Of a DNA stretch of 64,000 nt, positions 1 through 9,427 are shown piece by piece. Numbering within the stretch: the stretch's first letter is position 1; each line of letters begins with the position of its first letter. The DNA comes from Salinimicrobium nanhaiense (GTDB taxonomy: Bacteria; Bacteroidota; Bacteroidia; Flavobacteriales; Flavobacteriaceae). The position numbers were made by a program, and so were the translations under genes. The DNA is taken from contig JAAVJQ010000001.1 of the NCBI GenBank assembly GCA_012038135.1, positions 310,001-374,000 of the forward strand, read 5' to 3'. The notes under the pieces were generated by a model. That model was given only the letters and a program-made list of their open reading frames with translations. It was not told where the DNA came from and ran no database searches.

Positions 1-1281
1 TCCGAAGAGAGTGATGCCGGACTGACCTAATATGCCGTGAAGTTTCAAACTTAATTTCTCTTCAATCTTAACCAGACTTCCAAACTTATGTGCCTGCTGC
101 AGATCTCCCCAAATATCTTCAATCACAGATAGTTGTTTGGAATCTGTTGTGCCGGCCTTAAAAATAGGTTCTACAAATACAAAATCGGGTAAATAGAAAT
201 CGGAGGAAACTATATTGAAGTTCAGCTTACTGATGCTCCTTCTTTTTTGTTTAGCCTTTATCCATAGCCCCAATTGTGCCAGTTGAATCGCCCGATCATC
301 GAGGTCAATCCCGTGGAGGTTGTGTTCAATTATGAGTTTTGGAATCTCATCTTCATCATAATCTGCCCCGTAATTTTCTATTTGATCTTCGTAAAGCTGG
401 TAAAAAAACTCAAAGCCATACAAAAGGAAATTCCCGGACCCGGAGGCAGGATCAATCATTTTTATCTCGTGCGAGGGTTTTATTTTCCTTATCCTGGTTT
501 CAGGTGCATTGGCAATTTTAAAGCGATTTTTAATATCAGAATCAGGATACATCTCCAGGTACAGTTTTCCTAATGAATTATTCACCAGAAATTCTACCAC
601 CCATCTCGGTGTATAAACCTGGGATTGTAAACTTACCTTATGATACTCTGTCTTAGCCTTACTTGTTTTATGTGCTGCTTTCTTCGAGTTGTTGTAACTC
701 TCGTATAACCAGCCTAAAATATCCCCACTCTGCCATATTTCCGGTTCAATTTGAGGATCGAGTTCCACGGCATTAAAAGCGGTGATTATTTCGTTCAGGT
801 CTATCACGTATGGCAATAAGGCATAGGGGTAAGACTTATGAAAAAGAGGAATGGTTTCTCCCAGTTTGTTGAATTCATCTTTAAAATATTGCCGTAAACC
901 TTCAAGCTCTTCGCTGCGCATTTCAGGATTTTCTTCCAGCCATATCTTATGGCCAAAAGAGCGATCGCCGTGTTCGGGTTGTTTAGTAACAACCGGTGGG
1001 AAGAGGTGCAGTGATTCCATTACTTTAACTGACGCAAGGCGGTTAAAAAGGGTGAACGTTAATTCATCTAAAGCTTTTTCACGGGCTTCCTTATAATTTC
1101 CAAACTCCCCGGTGTGGCTGTTTATTAGGACATCCAGTTTCTCCCGTTTAGTATGAGATTCCTGTGGTATTTTACCAATTTCCAGCATCTTAGCAGGTCC
1201 AAGTCCAAGCCTGGAGAATTGATTATCAAAAGCTTTGTTTATTAAGGTGCGAATATGGTCTACGTGATCAGGTAATTTCAT
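1..1281 (-). CDS. pglX: BREX adenine-specific DNA methyltransferase PglX, N-terminal part (runs off window)
   Basis: The frame is open from an ATG at 1281 to the window edge, giving 427 residues with no stop, so the gene is partial. The N-terminus (MKLPDHVDHIRTLINKAF) and the SAM-binding motif I (IDPASGSGNFLLYAFEFF, near residue 276) are those of the large N6-adenine methyltransferase of BREX systems. In known BREX-1 systems this enzyme methylates a non-palindromic host motif so that self DNA is spared and phage replication is blocked. The catalytic NPPY motif would lie beyond the window. The ATG begins 6 nt after the brxC stop, so it is co-transcribed with brxABC. The family call is firm; the exact subtype is inferred from gene order. 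Confidence 0.9.
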   Translation of the reverse strand, partial: MKLPDHVDHIRTLINKAFDNQFSRLGLGPAKMLEIGKIPQESHTKREKLDVLINSHTGEFGNYKEAREKALDELTFTLFNRLASVKVMESLHLFPPVVTKQPEHGDRSFGHKIWLEENPEMRSEELEGLRQYFKDEFNKLGETIPLFHKSYPYALLPYVIDLNEIITAFNAVELDPQIEPEIWQSGDILGWLYESYNNSKKAAHKTSKAKTEYHKVSLQSQVYTPRWVVEFLVNNSLGKLYLEMYPDSDIKNRFKIANAPETRIRKIKPSHEIKMIDPASGSGNFLLYGFEFFYQLYEDQIENYGADYDEDEIPKLIIEHNLHGIDLDDRAIQLAQLGLWIKAKQKRRSISKLNFNIVSSDFYLPDFVFVEPIFKAGTTDSKQLSVIEDIWGDLQQAHKFGSLVKIEEKLSLKLHGILGQSGITLFG

Positions 1282-1287
1282 TGGGCC

Positions 1288-4200
1288 TTAAAGATTATTT
1301 ATGGTTACTTCAACTTCAGCATCATTTTCCATTCCCGCCATTGCCTGGATTTGCGAGGCCAGAATTTTCCGGTATTCGGCTGCAGTCATTTTTCTTTGAG
1401 GGATAGTCAAATTGATTCTTTTAGCTATTGTAGGCTGAGCGGGATCTGGAGGGAGGGGAGCTGTTTTTACAAAGTTCCCCTTTATTAATTCCAACTCTGA
1501 TTCTTTATTAAAAATAAGCTGAATATTATTCAGAATCTCTGTTAATGACAAGTGTGAATTTTGATCCTGGATATGATACTGAAGTTGAATATTTTTAACA
1601 ATCCTGCTTTCAGTATATTTTAGAAGAGATTCTAAATCCCGCCTTGTTTTTTCATTTAATTCTGCAGGATAATTTTGCTTCAGGTCCTTGGCAGCTTCCT
1701 CTATGTCATTTTTTAAATACTGGTGAAGTTCGCTCATTTTATGTGCACCATCAACCATTAAATGGTAATACCCATCTCTAACCTTTTGTGCTGCGGTATC
1801 AATTTCGGGAAAATGTTCAATAATGTCCTTCCCCATTGCTATCTCAAACTCTTTGGTAGCAGATTCAATTTCCGGACTGCTTATTGCTGCCTTTTGTAAT
1901 TCAATTTTTACAAGTTGAATAAAGCGCTCAAAGCCTTTAATTTTATCAAGGTTTTTCTTGATGAATCTTTCCGCCTTTACTACTGCTTTTATAGCTGCGC
2001 TATACTCATCATTTGAAGCCAGGAAATCTTCAGCTTTATCTATATAATTTGACTCTGTAGTTTTGGAGGAAAATCGCTGCAGTACATCTTTTTGTTTTGC
2101 AACTTCAGTAAATAGTTTATCAAAATCGTCCTGAGATTTTCTCAGGGTATTAATTGAAGTGATAAAAATCTCTGCCAGATTTGTGACAGCATCAGCCAGA
2201 TCATAATCGCTGGCAGACCAATCAATTTTTTCTTCGGTATGCTTTTCGTAATCCAGATCCATCAAAGCTTCCACAACCTGTTTTTTCTGGCCGGCAGAAA
2301 GCATTTTGGTTATGGCTTTAAAGCCGGCATTTTTAAACTTTGACCCGGTTGTAAATACTTCGTGAACAGGCTTATCCTGCCAGGAAAAATAATCGGTATT
2401 GTTGTGTTTCACAACAAGTCTTCCTGCTCTAAACAGAGCTGCCAGTGCAGTGGAAAGTGTACCGTAGGAATAACCCCAGGGAGCTTGAGTGAGCTCTTCC
2501 TCCAGGCTTTTACCATCGATGTAACGGTTCTTTAATTTTGCCGATATTTCTTCGATTACCTTAAGATTATCCCCAATAAAATTCCCGTTGGCATCAAAAA
2601 ATTTGAATTCATCTCCCGAAAAATATTTATGCAGTTGTTCTTTCCGGGTTTCATTTACGATTTTTACACCTACAGCTTCCGAAAGCTGGTTACTTAATCT
2701 TTTGGTATAAACATTCTTGATAAGCTTTTTCTGCACATCATTTATGCTGACCTTAAACTTGTCCTGGGACAAGAATGTTTCATCAAATAAATAGATGAGA
2801 GAACCATTTTGATAAGCCTCCTGGATAAGATTGATAAGATCTTTTTCCTTTTCAGCTTTAATAGTAGCAAATCTGTCTACAATCCTCCTTTTTTCATCAT
2901 TTTCATCGTGACTATAAACCTTCTCAATTTCCTGATATTTTTGCACTTCATCCAGCAACCTGTCAATTTCCCTGAAACGGGAATCATCAGGTACAAGGGT
3001 GATCACGTCTTTGGTATATTGTGTTTCAAGTTTTAAGTTCTCAATGAAATCCTCCCTGTCATCATTTATATTGAAGAGGCTAAAGGCTGTAAGGCGCAAA
3101 TTTTTATTGTTCGCAGAAATTATTTCATCATCCAGATCTGTGCGAATATTGAAGTTGTAAGCGATGGAATCTTCATTTATGGTGCTTACCTGCCTGAACA
3201 ATCCGGAAGTTTTCAGGTAATTCACCAATTCCCTTTTTTTGACAAAAAGTGGAATATCCAATTCTGCCATCTCCTCTAATAGCTTTCCTTCCAGATCTGA
3301 GGTGATCTGGTAATTGTTATTGGAAGCCAGTAATATCTTGGATTCTACAAGTAATTTCAAAGCCTCATCAATTACAGATTTGTATTCGTAATAAGTATTA
3401 CTATCTGTAATATAGGATTTAGTAATATTTTCTGGTGTAACAGAAATCATTTCTGCTTCACTCAAAAAATGAATAGTTTTCATCAACTTTTCTCCATTCA
3501 GTTTTAAACCTGCATGATCTATAATTCTCTTAGAATTGCTGTATTTGTTGACAAGATCTGCCGGTGGCGAAGTCTGTGCTTCAGTACAAAGATCATAGGC
3601 CGTAGTGAAGCAAAAGGTTTCCCGGTCTTTCAATTGTTTTCTAAGCACATCAAAAGTAGTGATGATCATCCCACGCGCAGCAATTTGTGTGGCTACCAAA
3701 GCATTAGAGCTGAAAAGGAACTTTTGGAGCAAATCAAACTGGTACCTGTGAAAAGGGTAATAAGTCGCAAATTCCTCAGCCGATTCGGTTTTAGTAGGAA
3801 AAGTGGATTTCAGGTTTGTAGCGTCACTAATGAGTCCGTCATTTTTCTTATAGAAGTCAACCAGATTTTGATAAGCGTCTTCTTTTTTAAGAAGTAATCG
3901 GTTTTTTATGATCACATCTACCTCTGTAGATTCCAGGTGGATTTTAGTTTTAAAACGGTCGGTCACCTTTGTAAGTTGGCTCCTGCTCACGTTTTGGTTG
4001 TTGATCACATCGTCCAGTTTTTCCTGTGCGATTGCAATGGTCCATACCCTTTTGGCTATACTTGAAAGGGCTTCACTAAGACCTTCTAAATCCAACAGTG
4101 TGAATTTCTTCTGACTAATTGCCTCACTGGCTTCATCAAAAATAAAAACCAAGGTTTCATCGGGATATTTTAAAAGATACTTTTCAAGAACCTCTTTAAA

Positions 4201-4911
4201 TTTACTGGCAGAAAAATTCTGAATTGCAGCACTGTAGGTATTCTTAGTATCCTCATATTCTGCTTCAGAATAATCCATAGCCATATAAACCCGTCTCATT
4301 GCCTTTGCAATTTCCCGGTTGCCTTTTTTAATTTCTTCCCATTCCTTTCCGAAGAGTTCTTTGGCCTTATCCTTTAGAAAATCATATTTCCCGTCTATAA
4401 AAAGTTCGTATTCCATATAACCATAAAGGTCATCGCGGAATCCAAGACTTTTCAGAAAGTTTGCAAAGAGGGTGAAAGCGAGTCCGTTATCGGTATTCTG
4501 CTTAGCAACATCAAGGAAAATCACCTTGCTCTTCACACCGTCAAGTTTCCGTATAGCATTTTCAACCAGGCTTTGGTTCGCGACTCCATTTAACCGGGGA
4601 AGAAATCTGTCCTGAGCAGAAGTACCGTTAATAGTTGGATTATCGATAAGGTACCCCAACATTTTACCGAAGTAAGATTTTCCGGAGCCATAGAAACCCG
4701 ATAACCATACACCGGTTTCTTTTATGTTTCCGGTATATTGAGAAACGAATTTGGTAAGATGATTGCCTAAACCATCTGTGATAATATAAGATTCAATTTC
4801 AGATTGGATCTCATTATCATCCTGATCTTCTAAATCTATTACGTTCTTTATATCTTCCTGAAGGTCTAATTTTAAAATATCTTTTATCGCTGTCATAGTA
4901 GGTTTATTCAA
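1288..4911 (-). CDS. brxC: BREX system P-loop ATPase BrxC
   Basis: A 1207-residue protein with a Walker A motif at residues 72-79 (GFYGSGKS) and a Walker B-like stretch at about 253-260 (TLVFIFDE). This size and layout are typical of BrxC/PglY, the large ATPase of BREX phage defence. After the ATPase part it is mostly helical, including a charged coiled-coil-like region around residues 950-1100. BrxC is required for BREX activity in studied systems, but its mechanism is not settled. The start overlaps the end of brxB by 8 bp, and pglX follows after 6 nt. A second Met at residue 6 is an alternative start. No frameshift or lost motif is seen, so the gene looks intact. Confidence 0.95.
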   Translation of the reverse strand: MNKPTMTAIKDILKLDLQEDIKNVIDLEDQDDNEIQSEIESYIITDGLGNHLTKFVSQYTGNIKETGVWLSGFYGSGKSYFGKMLGYLIDNPTINGTSAQDRFLPRLNGVANQSLVENAIRKLDGVKSKVIFLDVAKQNTDNGLAFTLFANFLKSLGFRDDLYGYMEYELFIDGKYDFLKDKAKELFGKEWEEIKKGNREIAKAMRRVYMAMDYSEAEYEDTKNTYSAAIQNFSASKFKEVLEKYLLKYPDETLVFIFDEASEAISQKKFTLLDLEGLSEALSSIAKRVWTIAIAQEKLDDVINNQNVSRSQLTKVTDRFKTKIHLESTEVDVIIKNRLLLKKEDAYQNLVDFYKKNDGLISDATNLKSTFPTKTESAEEFATYYPFHRYQFDLLQKFLFSSNALVATQIAARGMIITTFDVLRKQLKDRETFCFTTAYDLCTEAQTSPPADLVNKYSNSKRIIDHAGLKLNGEKLMKTIHFLSEAEMISVTPENITKSYITDSNTYYEYKSVIDEALKLLVESKILLASNNNYQITSDLEGKLLEEMAELDIPLFVKKRELVNYLKTSGLFRQVSTINEDSIAYNFNIRTDLDDEIISANNKNLRLTAFSLFNINDDREDFIENLKLETQYTKDVITLVPDDSRFREIDRLLDEVQKYQEIEKVYSHDENDEKRRIVDRFATIKAEKEKDLINLIQEAYQNGSLIYLFDETFLSQDKFKVSINDVQKKLIKNVYTKRLSNQLSEAVGVKIVNETRKEQLHKYFSGDEFKFFDANGNFIGDNLKVIEEISAKLKNRYIDGKSLEEELTQAPWGYSYGTLSTALAALFRAGRLVVKHNNTDYFSWQDKPVHEVFTTGSKFKNAGFKAITKMLSAGQKKQVVEALMDLDYEKHTEEKIDWSASDYDLADAVTNLAEIFITSINTLRKSQDDFDKLFTEVAKQKDVLQRFSSKTTESNYIDKAEDFLASNDEYSAAIKAVVKAERFIKKNLDKIKGFERFIQLVKIELQKAAISSPEIESATKEFEIAMGKDIIEHFPEIDTAAQKVRDGYYHLMVDGAHKMSELHQYLKNDIEEAAKDLKQNYPAELNEKTRRDLESLLKYTESRIVKNIQLQYHIQDQNSHLSLTEILNNIQLIFNKESELELIKGNFVKTAPLPPDPAQPTIAKRINLTIPQRKMTAAEYRKILASQIQAMAGMENDAEVEVTINNL

Positions 4912-5461
4912 TTACGGTACATCTATACCTGGAGGCCGGTTTAAAATTTAAGTAATAGAGATTATCATCTTCTATAGTGGCCGGATAGAAAATAACAAGG
5001 GGATGTTTTAAATTCATCACCTCCTTGTGCTCCATTATATTTACGTTTTCTATACCGGTGCCATATAATGCGCCGGTTCGTACCAGCACCGGGGTTAAAT
5101 CCTGATCGTTTGCAGACTTCACTTCCTGGATGATTAAATCCATAAGATCTGTAGCAGTATCATCAGATTTAAAAATAAGGTGAGGAGTATCTGAAAAGTC
5201 TTTATAGTAGCTTTCAAACTCTTTCCAGCCATCCAGCTCTATGAATTGTACGAGAAGTTTGGCAACATCAATCATTTTGAAATGATCTGGCTTAAGCTCC
5301 TTTTCAGCCTGTTCCAGGTAAAGAACTTCCTCTTCGGGATTATAGGCAAACAGGATACTGTTTCCCCCGTTCGCTTTTCTCCTCAATTGGTCCAGATGCT
5401 GAAGTTCCAGACTGGTTTTGAGATTTTGGAATTTTGCCTTATGCTCGTCGGAAAATGCCAT
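4904..5461 (-). CDS. brxB: BREX protein BrxB (DUF1788)
   Basis: A 185-residue protein with the BrxB/DUF1788 pattern: an N-terminal helix pair, the stretch NSILFAYNPEEE around residues 34-45, and a conserved C-terminal half containing LVRTGALYGTG and LVIFYPA. BrxB is a small BREX component of unknown biochemical role that is always found between brxA and brxC. Its start overlaps brxA by 23 bp and its end overlaps brxC by 8 bp, so translation is probably coupled. Length is normal for the family. Confidence 0.93.
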   Translation of the reverse strand: MAFSDEHKAKFQNLKTSLELQHLDQLRRKANGGNSILFAYNPEEEVLYLEQAEKELKPDHFKMIDVAKLLVQFIELDGWKEFESYYKDFSDTPHLIFKSDDTATDLMDLIIQEVKSANDQDLTPVLVRTGALYGTGIENVNIMEHKEVMNLKHPLVIFYPATIEDDNLYYLNFKPASRYRCTVIE

Positions 5462-6212
5462 CTATTATTTCATTTGGTTTATAAGAACCTTCTACTCGTA
5501 AAGAGGTGCCGGTATAATTCATTTTTATCCAATCCTTTTTTCCTATTTTTTTTAAACGTGCAACAGTATTTTCCTTAGGAATTAAAGAGAAACTGAAAAA
5601 TTCATCTTCAAGGATATTGTTATTATTCCTGTTACTATAGGTATAGAAATGTACAAATACAGCTAACATTTCATCACTCACCCTCACAAAGCAAAAAGTT
5701 TTCTTTTTCACTCCTTCCAGCAGATGCAATCTTTTAAGCACAGAAAGGTATTTGTAAGCAACTGTATTAATGGTGCTTTCGGTCCATCTTCCTTTCATTT
5801 CTTCGTTAGTGGCCAGTTTATCTTTAAGGTAAGCGATCACATCAGATTTTGGCAATTCAGCTCTTCCCTGGAAAAAATATTTTAAAAAAACATCACGGTT
5901 TAATTCATAGAAGAGCTTGTTATTTAAACTGAACAACCAGAAAAGCACAAGAGCCCGGGATTTTTCATCATTCCCCAGGTGCTGAATAAGTTGTGAGGAC
6001 AATTCATTTATTTCAGCTTTATCACTTATAAATGCCGATGTCAATAAAGTGAAAAATCTTATCCGGGATCTTTCTGTCCTGAAGTCAAATTCATTGTTTT
6101 TTACCAGGGATTCATGCAAATCGTCTTTACCTTCCACCAAAAGGGGTAAAGCAGCATAGATTAAGCTATAATCAGGAATTCCTCCCAGTATATTAATATC
6201 GGTGTTGTACAT
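5439..6212 (-). CDS. brxA: BREX protein BrxA (DUF1819)
   Basis: A 257-residue protein of the DUF1819 family, first gene of the BREX operon. The recognisable signature is RWTESTINTVAYKYLSVLKR near residues 140-160, in a winged-helix-like segment. BrxA of Escherichia coli has been described as a small DNA-binding protein; in this genome that role is inferred. It is preceded by about 320 bp of non-coding DNA with an inverted repeat at 6280-6300 that could be an operator. The gene order brxA-brxB-brxC-pglX matches type 1 BREX; pglZ and brxL would be expected to the left of the window. Confidence 0.93.
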   Translation of the reverse strand: MYNTDINILGGIPDYSLIYAALPLLVEGKDDLHESLVKNNEFDFRTERSRIRFFTLLTSAFISDKAEINELSSQLIQHLGNDEKSRALVLFWLFSLNNKLFYELNRDVFLKYFFQGRAELPKSDVIAYLKDKLATNEEMKGRWTESTINTVAYKYLSVLKRLHLLEGVKKKTFCFVRVSDEMLAVFVHFYTYSNRNNNNILEDEFFSFSLIPKENTVARLKKIGKKDWIKMNYTGTSLRVEGSYKPNEIIDGIFRRA

Positions 6213-6279
6213 TAAAATTAAATAAATACCTTTGATACATAGACTTTAAGCGGTGAGATGAATTCACACGAGATTTGCA

Positions 6280-6300
6280 GAATAGTCAATTAAACTATTC
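6280..6300. promoter_or_regulatory. Inverted repeat upstream of brxA, possible operator
   Basis: The arms GAATAGT and ACTATTC are perfect 7-bp complements around a 7-nt spacer, 68 bp upstream of the brxA start. It is the clearest dyad in the 6213-6536 gap and has no T-run, so it looks more like a protein-binding site than a terminator. No exact TAnnTTTG box was found between it and brxA. I see nothing else in this gap. Confidence 0.35.
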
Positions 6301-6536
6301 CTGTAAATCTAAATATTTTCTTAAAGTAAGGAAGGGAAAAGGTGTAAAAAAATTGTCATTAAGTCTATTAAAATAACAGTAACTCCTATATATAGAACAA
6401 TAAAAAAGATCCTGGCCTATATCGATAGATCTTTGTTCCTTCATTATATTACTACCAATTTTGTTTCATGTCACTGAAAAGATGTAAACTCTGATTTTTT
6501 ATAACCTAGTCTATGACCATCGCTAACCCTTGAGGA

Positions 6537-6719
6537 TCAAAAAAAATCATAGGGATTGACACCTTCTAGTATTTCATCTTTCTTTATAATTGTTGGATCC
6601 AACCAGTCTGCTTTGTCCAATCCGAATTTAATAAGCTCCTCAATTCCGGACTGAAATTCTTTTTTCTTCGAGGACACCAGTGTTAGATAATTTAAATACT
6701 CCCTTAATTTTTGGGCCTC
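6537..6719 (-). pseudogene. Coding remnant: C-terminal end of the 6720-7655 gene, beyond an in-frame TAA
   Basis: Directly after the TAA at 6720-6722 the same frame stays open for 60 more codons, ending at a TGA at 6537-6539. The encoded peptide begins EAQKLREYLNYL and ends ADWLDPTIIKKDEILEGV. From memory, that kind of ending (a helical segment followed by an ADW-DP motif) is usual for the C-terminus of this family. The stop therefore seems to cut a once continuous gene. It could be a nonsense mutation, a sequencing error or, less likely, a readthrough stop. Confidence 0.6.
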
Positions 6720-7655
6720 TTACCACTGGCGTGATTGGGCAATAAGGTTCTTTAATTTGTTTACTTCTGCTTTCCGAATTTCAGCTCTTTCTTGTTCTAG
6801 TTTTTCTTGAACAAGTCTTTCTTTTTGTATTTTATCATTTATAGTTTTAAGTCGAAGTTCCTCCTCAGCAGCAATTTCTAACCAGGTTATTATTTGTGAT
6901 AGTTTTTCTTCCAGAGGAAGATTTTCAGATTCATTCCATTCTTTGCGGGAAGAATACTCTCCGGTAATTAAAGTTATCAGACCAATTGGTTCAAGTTTAC
7001 TACTTCTATGGCCATATTCATCCGTGTAAATAATTCGTTTATGCCTTTCCCTGAAGCGTACAGCCAGTTCTATACCATCAATTACAATATATGATCGATT
7101 ATAGATAAACGAAAAACTGTGTCCTCTAGCTTTGATGGCTTTAACGAGGGTATGAATAATTCTAAGAGCTCTTGAAAAAACCTTCTCAGAAGCAGAAACA
7201 GCAATTTTTCCGTAGCTATATCTCTTAGTGAAGTCCCAAATTCCATTTTCCCTGGGATGATTCACTGGTTGGGAGGATTTCGTTGCAGATACTATGGGAT
7301 CTAATTTTTTTGGAAGTTTTTTTGGAACCTTCAGGTTTACAAGAGGATCATTTTCAATTTTAATTTTTCTCTTGTCAAAGTAATTTAAAGACCCTAAATC
7401 TCTCTTATCACCCTGTGTTCTTATGTACAAGTTGATGTTCTCGTATTTGTCCGAAACAGGTAAGGGAGGTGGTGGAGATTCTTTCCCAAATCTTTTCTTA
7501 GACCAATGACCTTGAGGTGGTAAGGGAATTTGATTGTCTTTACAAATTCTTTTAAAACTGTGGTAAGAGACGAGGAATTCTTCAGTAATCTCTTTTAAAG
7601 ATTTTGACCAAACAAGGTTGTACAATTCCTCTCTTGTGAAGACCTTTGATTTCAT
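6720..7655 (-). CDS. Uncharacterised protein with N-terminal HTH-like domain, probably truncated
   Basis: A 311-residue protein whose first 60 residues (LYNLVWSKSLKEITEEF, then PLPPQGHWSKKRFGK) match a widespread uncharacterised family. That family starts with a helix-turn-helix-like module ending in a PP-x-G-x-W-x-K motif. The middle part is alpha/beta and the last 70 residues form a charged helix. No enzyme motif is seen. The reading frame continues in register for 60 codons after the TAA, so the natural protein was probably about 372 residues. It sits between the BREX operon and the mobilisation genes on the same strand. The function is unknown; a DNA-related role is only a guess from the HTH-like start and the context. 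Confidence 0.6.
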   Translation of the reverse strand: MKSKVFTREELYNLVWSKSLKEITEEFLVSYHSFKRICKDNQIPLPPQGHWSKKRFGKESPPPPLPVSDKYENINLYIRTQGDKRDLGSLNYFDKRKIKIENDPLVNLKVPKKLPKKLDPIVSATKSSQPVNHPRENGIWDFTKRYSYGKIAVSASEKVFSRALRIIHTLVKAIKARGHSFSFIYNRSYIVIDGIELAVRFRERHKRIIYTDEYGHRSSKLEPIGLITLITGEYSSRKEWNESENLPLEEKLSQIITWLEIAAEEELRLKTINDKIQKERLVQEKLEQERAEIRKAEVNKLKNLIAQSRQW

Positions 7656-7747
7656 TTCTGCTTATTTTTTTAAAATGTTATGGTTATTATCTTGATTTAA
7701 ATAAATCTCTTTAGTTTATTTTTTTCGAATCTTAATCTGTCCTTTTT

Positions 7748-8080
7748 CTAATTCAATAAAAAGTAAAGAACTGTCAGGCAGGAACAAAGGTTGATGACTA
7801 AACCGGCTGCGAAAAAAAATGTTCCTTTTCTAAAATAGCATTTGATTTCTTTATTCATTGTCTCCGAGATTTCGAGATATTTCTCATTCTGAATAATAAT
7901 TCGTTCTATGCCCTGTTTGTGCTCCGTCAATAACTTCTGCAAATTTTGAAGATCTAATTGAATCTTAGTTTTCCGGATCTCCTCCAGCTTTTTGACTACC
8001 TCTTCAAAGTTTCTAATTTCTGAAACCAGCAGTTCCGATAATTCCTCTAATTTTGTCATAATCGCATGTTTAGTATTCAA
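7748..8080 (-). CDS. Small coiled-coil protein with C-terminal membrane helix, mobilisation module
   Basis: A 110-residue protein with a long charged coiled coil (about residues 8-80) followed by one hydrophobic segment (FFFAAGLVINLCSCLTVLYF). Its start overlaps the end of the relaxase gene by 11 bp; an internal Met at residue 8 would shorten or abolish the overlap. Small proteins of this shape often follow the relaxase gene in Bacteroidota mobilisable elements. It could anchor the relaxosome to the membrane, but that is inference; the family has no function I can name. Confidence 0.6.
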   Translation of the reverse strand: MNTKHAIMTKLEELSELLVSEIRNFEEVVKKLEEIRKTKIQLDLQNLQKLLTEHKQGIERIIIQNEKYLEISETMNKEIKCYFRKGTFFFAAGLVINLCSCLTVLYFLLN

Positions 8081-8927
8081 ATCCCTGACTTATAATTCTT
8101 TTGATTACCTGTTTTGCAATACTCAGGGTTAATCGGTTTGAAAGTTGGACTGCTTTACCTGCAATATTCAGCTGTTCATTGTCTTTCAAAAATGGCTTAA
8201 CCCCAACCTGGGCAGCCATAGCTTTTCCGATGTTTCCGCCGCTCATTAATCTGTGGATCTCGCTTCCTTTGAGGTTATAGCCATCAAACTCAAAACGGAA
8301 ACCCTGCAACTTGTTAGCTTTATTGATGCAGGGAATCACCTTCACCCTATTTGTTTCCATGGCTTTAATGTAATCTGCAAAGCTTCGGGGTTTAAAATTC
8401 TTCATGGTAATGTCATGCCGCCGCTTGATCTCTGACCGTATATCCCGGAGATTAAATTCTTTTTCAACCTGTAGTTGACGTACAGTGGTCAGATGATATT
8501 GTTCAGCTACTTTTTCAGCTGCCTGCTGGCTGCGTTTTCCAATAAAGCTGTCGTTGTATGCCGTACCGTTAAAATCGATCCTGTTCACGTAAAGATGTAT
8601 ATGCAGGTGCTGTTTGTCCCGGTGCACAAAAGCAATTGCCTGTCGTTCTCCCAAGTTCATTTTCTCCATAAAGCTGCTGCATATTTTCTGCAGCTCCTTT
8701 TTCTGCAGTTGCTTTCCATCTTCAATAGTTGGGCTCAAAACGAATGACAGGGTATTCTTTTTGCAATTGGTGTTCTGTTCCTGGATCAGCTGAAATTCTC
8801 GGCTGATCTCTTTTGGATTGTCACCGGTAAGGTATTGCCGATATACCACCTCAGCATTCTTCTCCTGGTTCCATCCGTAGGCCATGGATGCCCGGGTGTG
8901 GGAGATTGATTTTCCTTTGCCAATCAT
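8070..8927 (-). CDS. Relaxase / mobilisation nuclease
   Basis: A 285-residue relaxase that would nick the element's transfer origin and stay bound to the 5' end during conjugal mobilisation. The N-terminus (GKGKSISHTRASMAYGW) and the metal-binding histidine motif (HRDKQHLHIHLYVNRID, residues about 101-117) are the standard signatures of the Bacteroidota relaxase/mobilisation nuclease family. The catalytic Tyr is probably in the N-terminal segment (Tyr17 in AYGW is one candidate). It overlaps the upstream MobC-like gene by 4 bp and the downstream small gene by 11 bp. No type IV secretion genes are in the window, so the element appears mobilisable rather than self-transmissible. Confidence 0.9.
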   Translation of the reverse strand: MIGKGKSISHTRASMAYGWNQEKNAEVVYRQYLTGDNPKEISREFQLIQEQNTNCKKNTLSFVLSPTIEDGKQLQKKELQKICSSFMEKMNLGERQAIAFVHRDKQHLHIHLYVNRIDFNGTAYNDSFIGKRSQQAAEKVAEQYHLTTVRQLQVEKEFNLRDIRSEIKRRHDITMKNFKPRSFADYIKAMETNRVKVIPCINKANKLQGFRFEFDGYNLKGSEIHRLMSGGNIGKAMAAQVGVKPFLKDNEQLNIAGKAVQLSNRLTLSIAKQVIKRIISQGFEY

Positions 8928-9427
8928 TTCTGAAGCTTTTCAAGTTGTTGTTTTATCTGGTCTGCCAGGGCATAGGTTGCCGCAGTAAGCTTCGGATCTT
9001 TTTTCCGGAACATGTTGCCAATGGATTTGAAGTTATTGTGGAACTTGCTGAGGGTCTTCATGATCTCTATTTGATCATCGGAAAGTCTTTCTTTTATCTC
9101 CAGGTTAAATATGGACCTGCGACAAAACTCGCTTACGCTAAGCCTGCTTCTATTGGCTTTGATGTACAGCAGCTTCTTTTCGTAGACGGAACATCGAAAC
9201 TTCACGAATTCCCTTTTTGCCTTAAACATCTCTTTTTTATTGCGACCACCGGGAGCAATCATTTTTGTGCCCACAGGCACACATCTTGAATTAGAATCAG
9301 TTTCAATAGAAGGATGTTCTTCTAAGGAAGTGTCTATTTGTTCTATAGATAATCCTTCAGCAGCAGGATCTAGTTTAGAAACATCTATAACTATAGGTTT
9401 CTTTCTGTCATGTTTTCGTTCTTCCAT
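8924..9427 (-). CDS. MobC-like plasmid mobilisation relaxosome protein
   Basis: A 167-residue protein with a low-complexity N-terminal half and a C-terminal ribbon-helix-helix-type domain (KFRCSVYEKKLLYIKANR, then SVSEFCRRSIFN) typical of relaxosome accessory proteins. These proteins bind near the transfer origin and help the relaxase nick. It overlaps the relaxase by 4 bp and the upstream primase gene by 20 bp, so the three are translated together. In Bacteroidota literature such proteins are often called MobA, with the relaxase MobB; I leave the symbol empty for that reason. Confidence 0.82.
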   Translation of the reverse strand: MEERKHDRKKPIVIDVSKLDPAAEGLSIEQIDTSLEEHPSIETDSNSRCVPVGTKMIAPGGRNKKEMFKAKREFVKFRCSVYEKKLLYIKANRSRLSVSEFCRRSIFNLEIKERLSDDQIEIMKTLSKFHNNFKSIGNMFRKKDPKLTAATYALADQIKQQLEKLQK

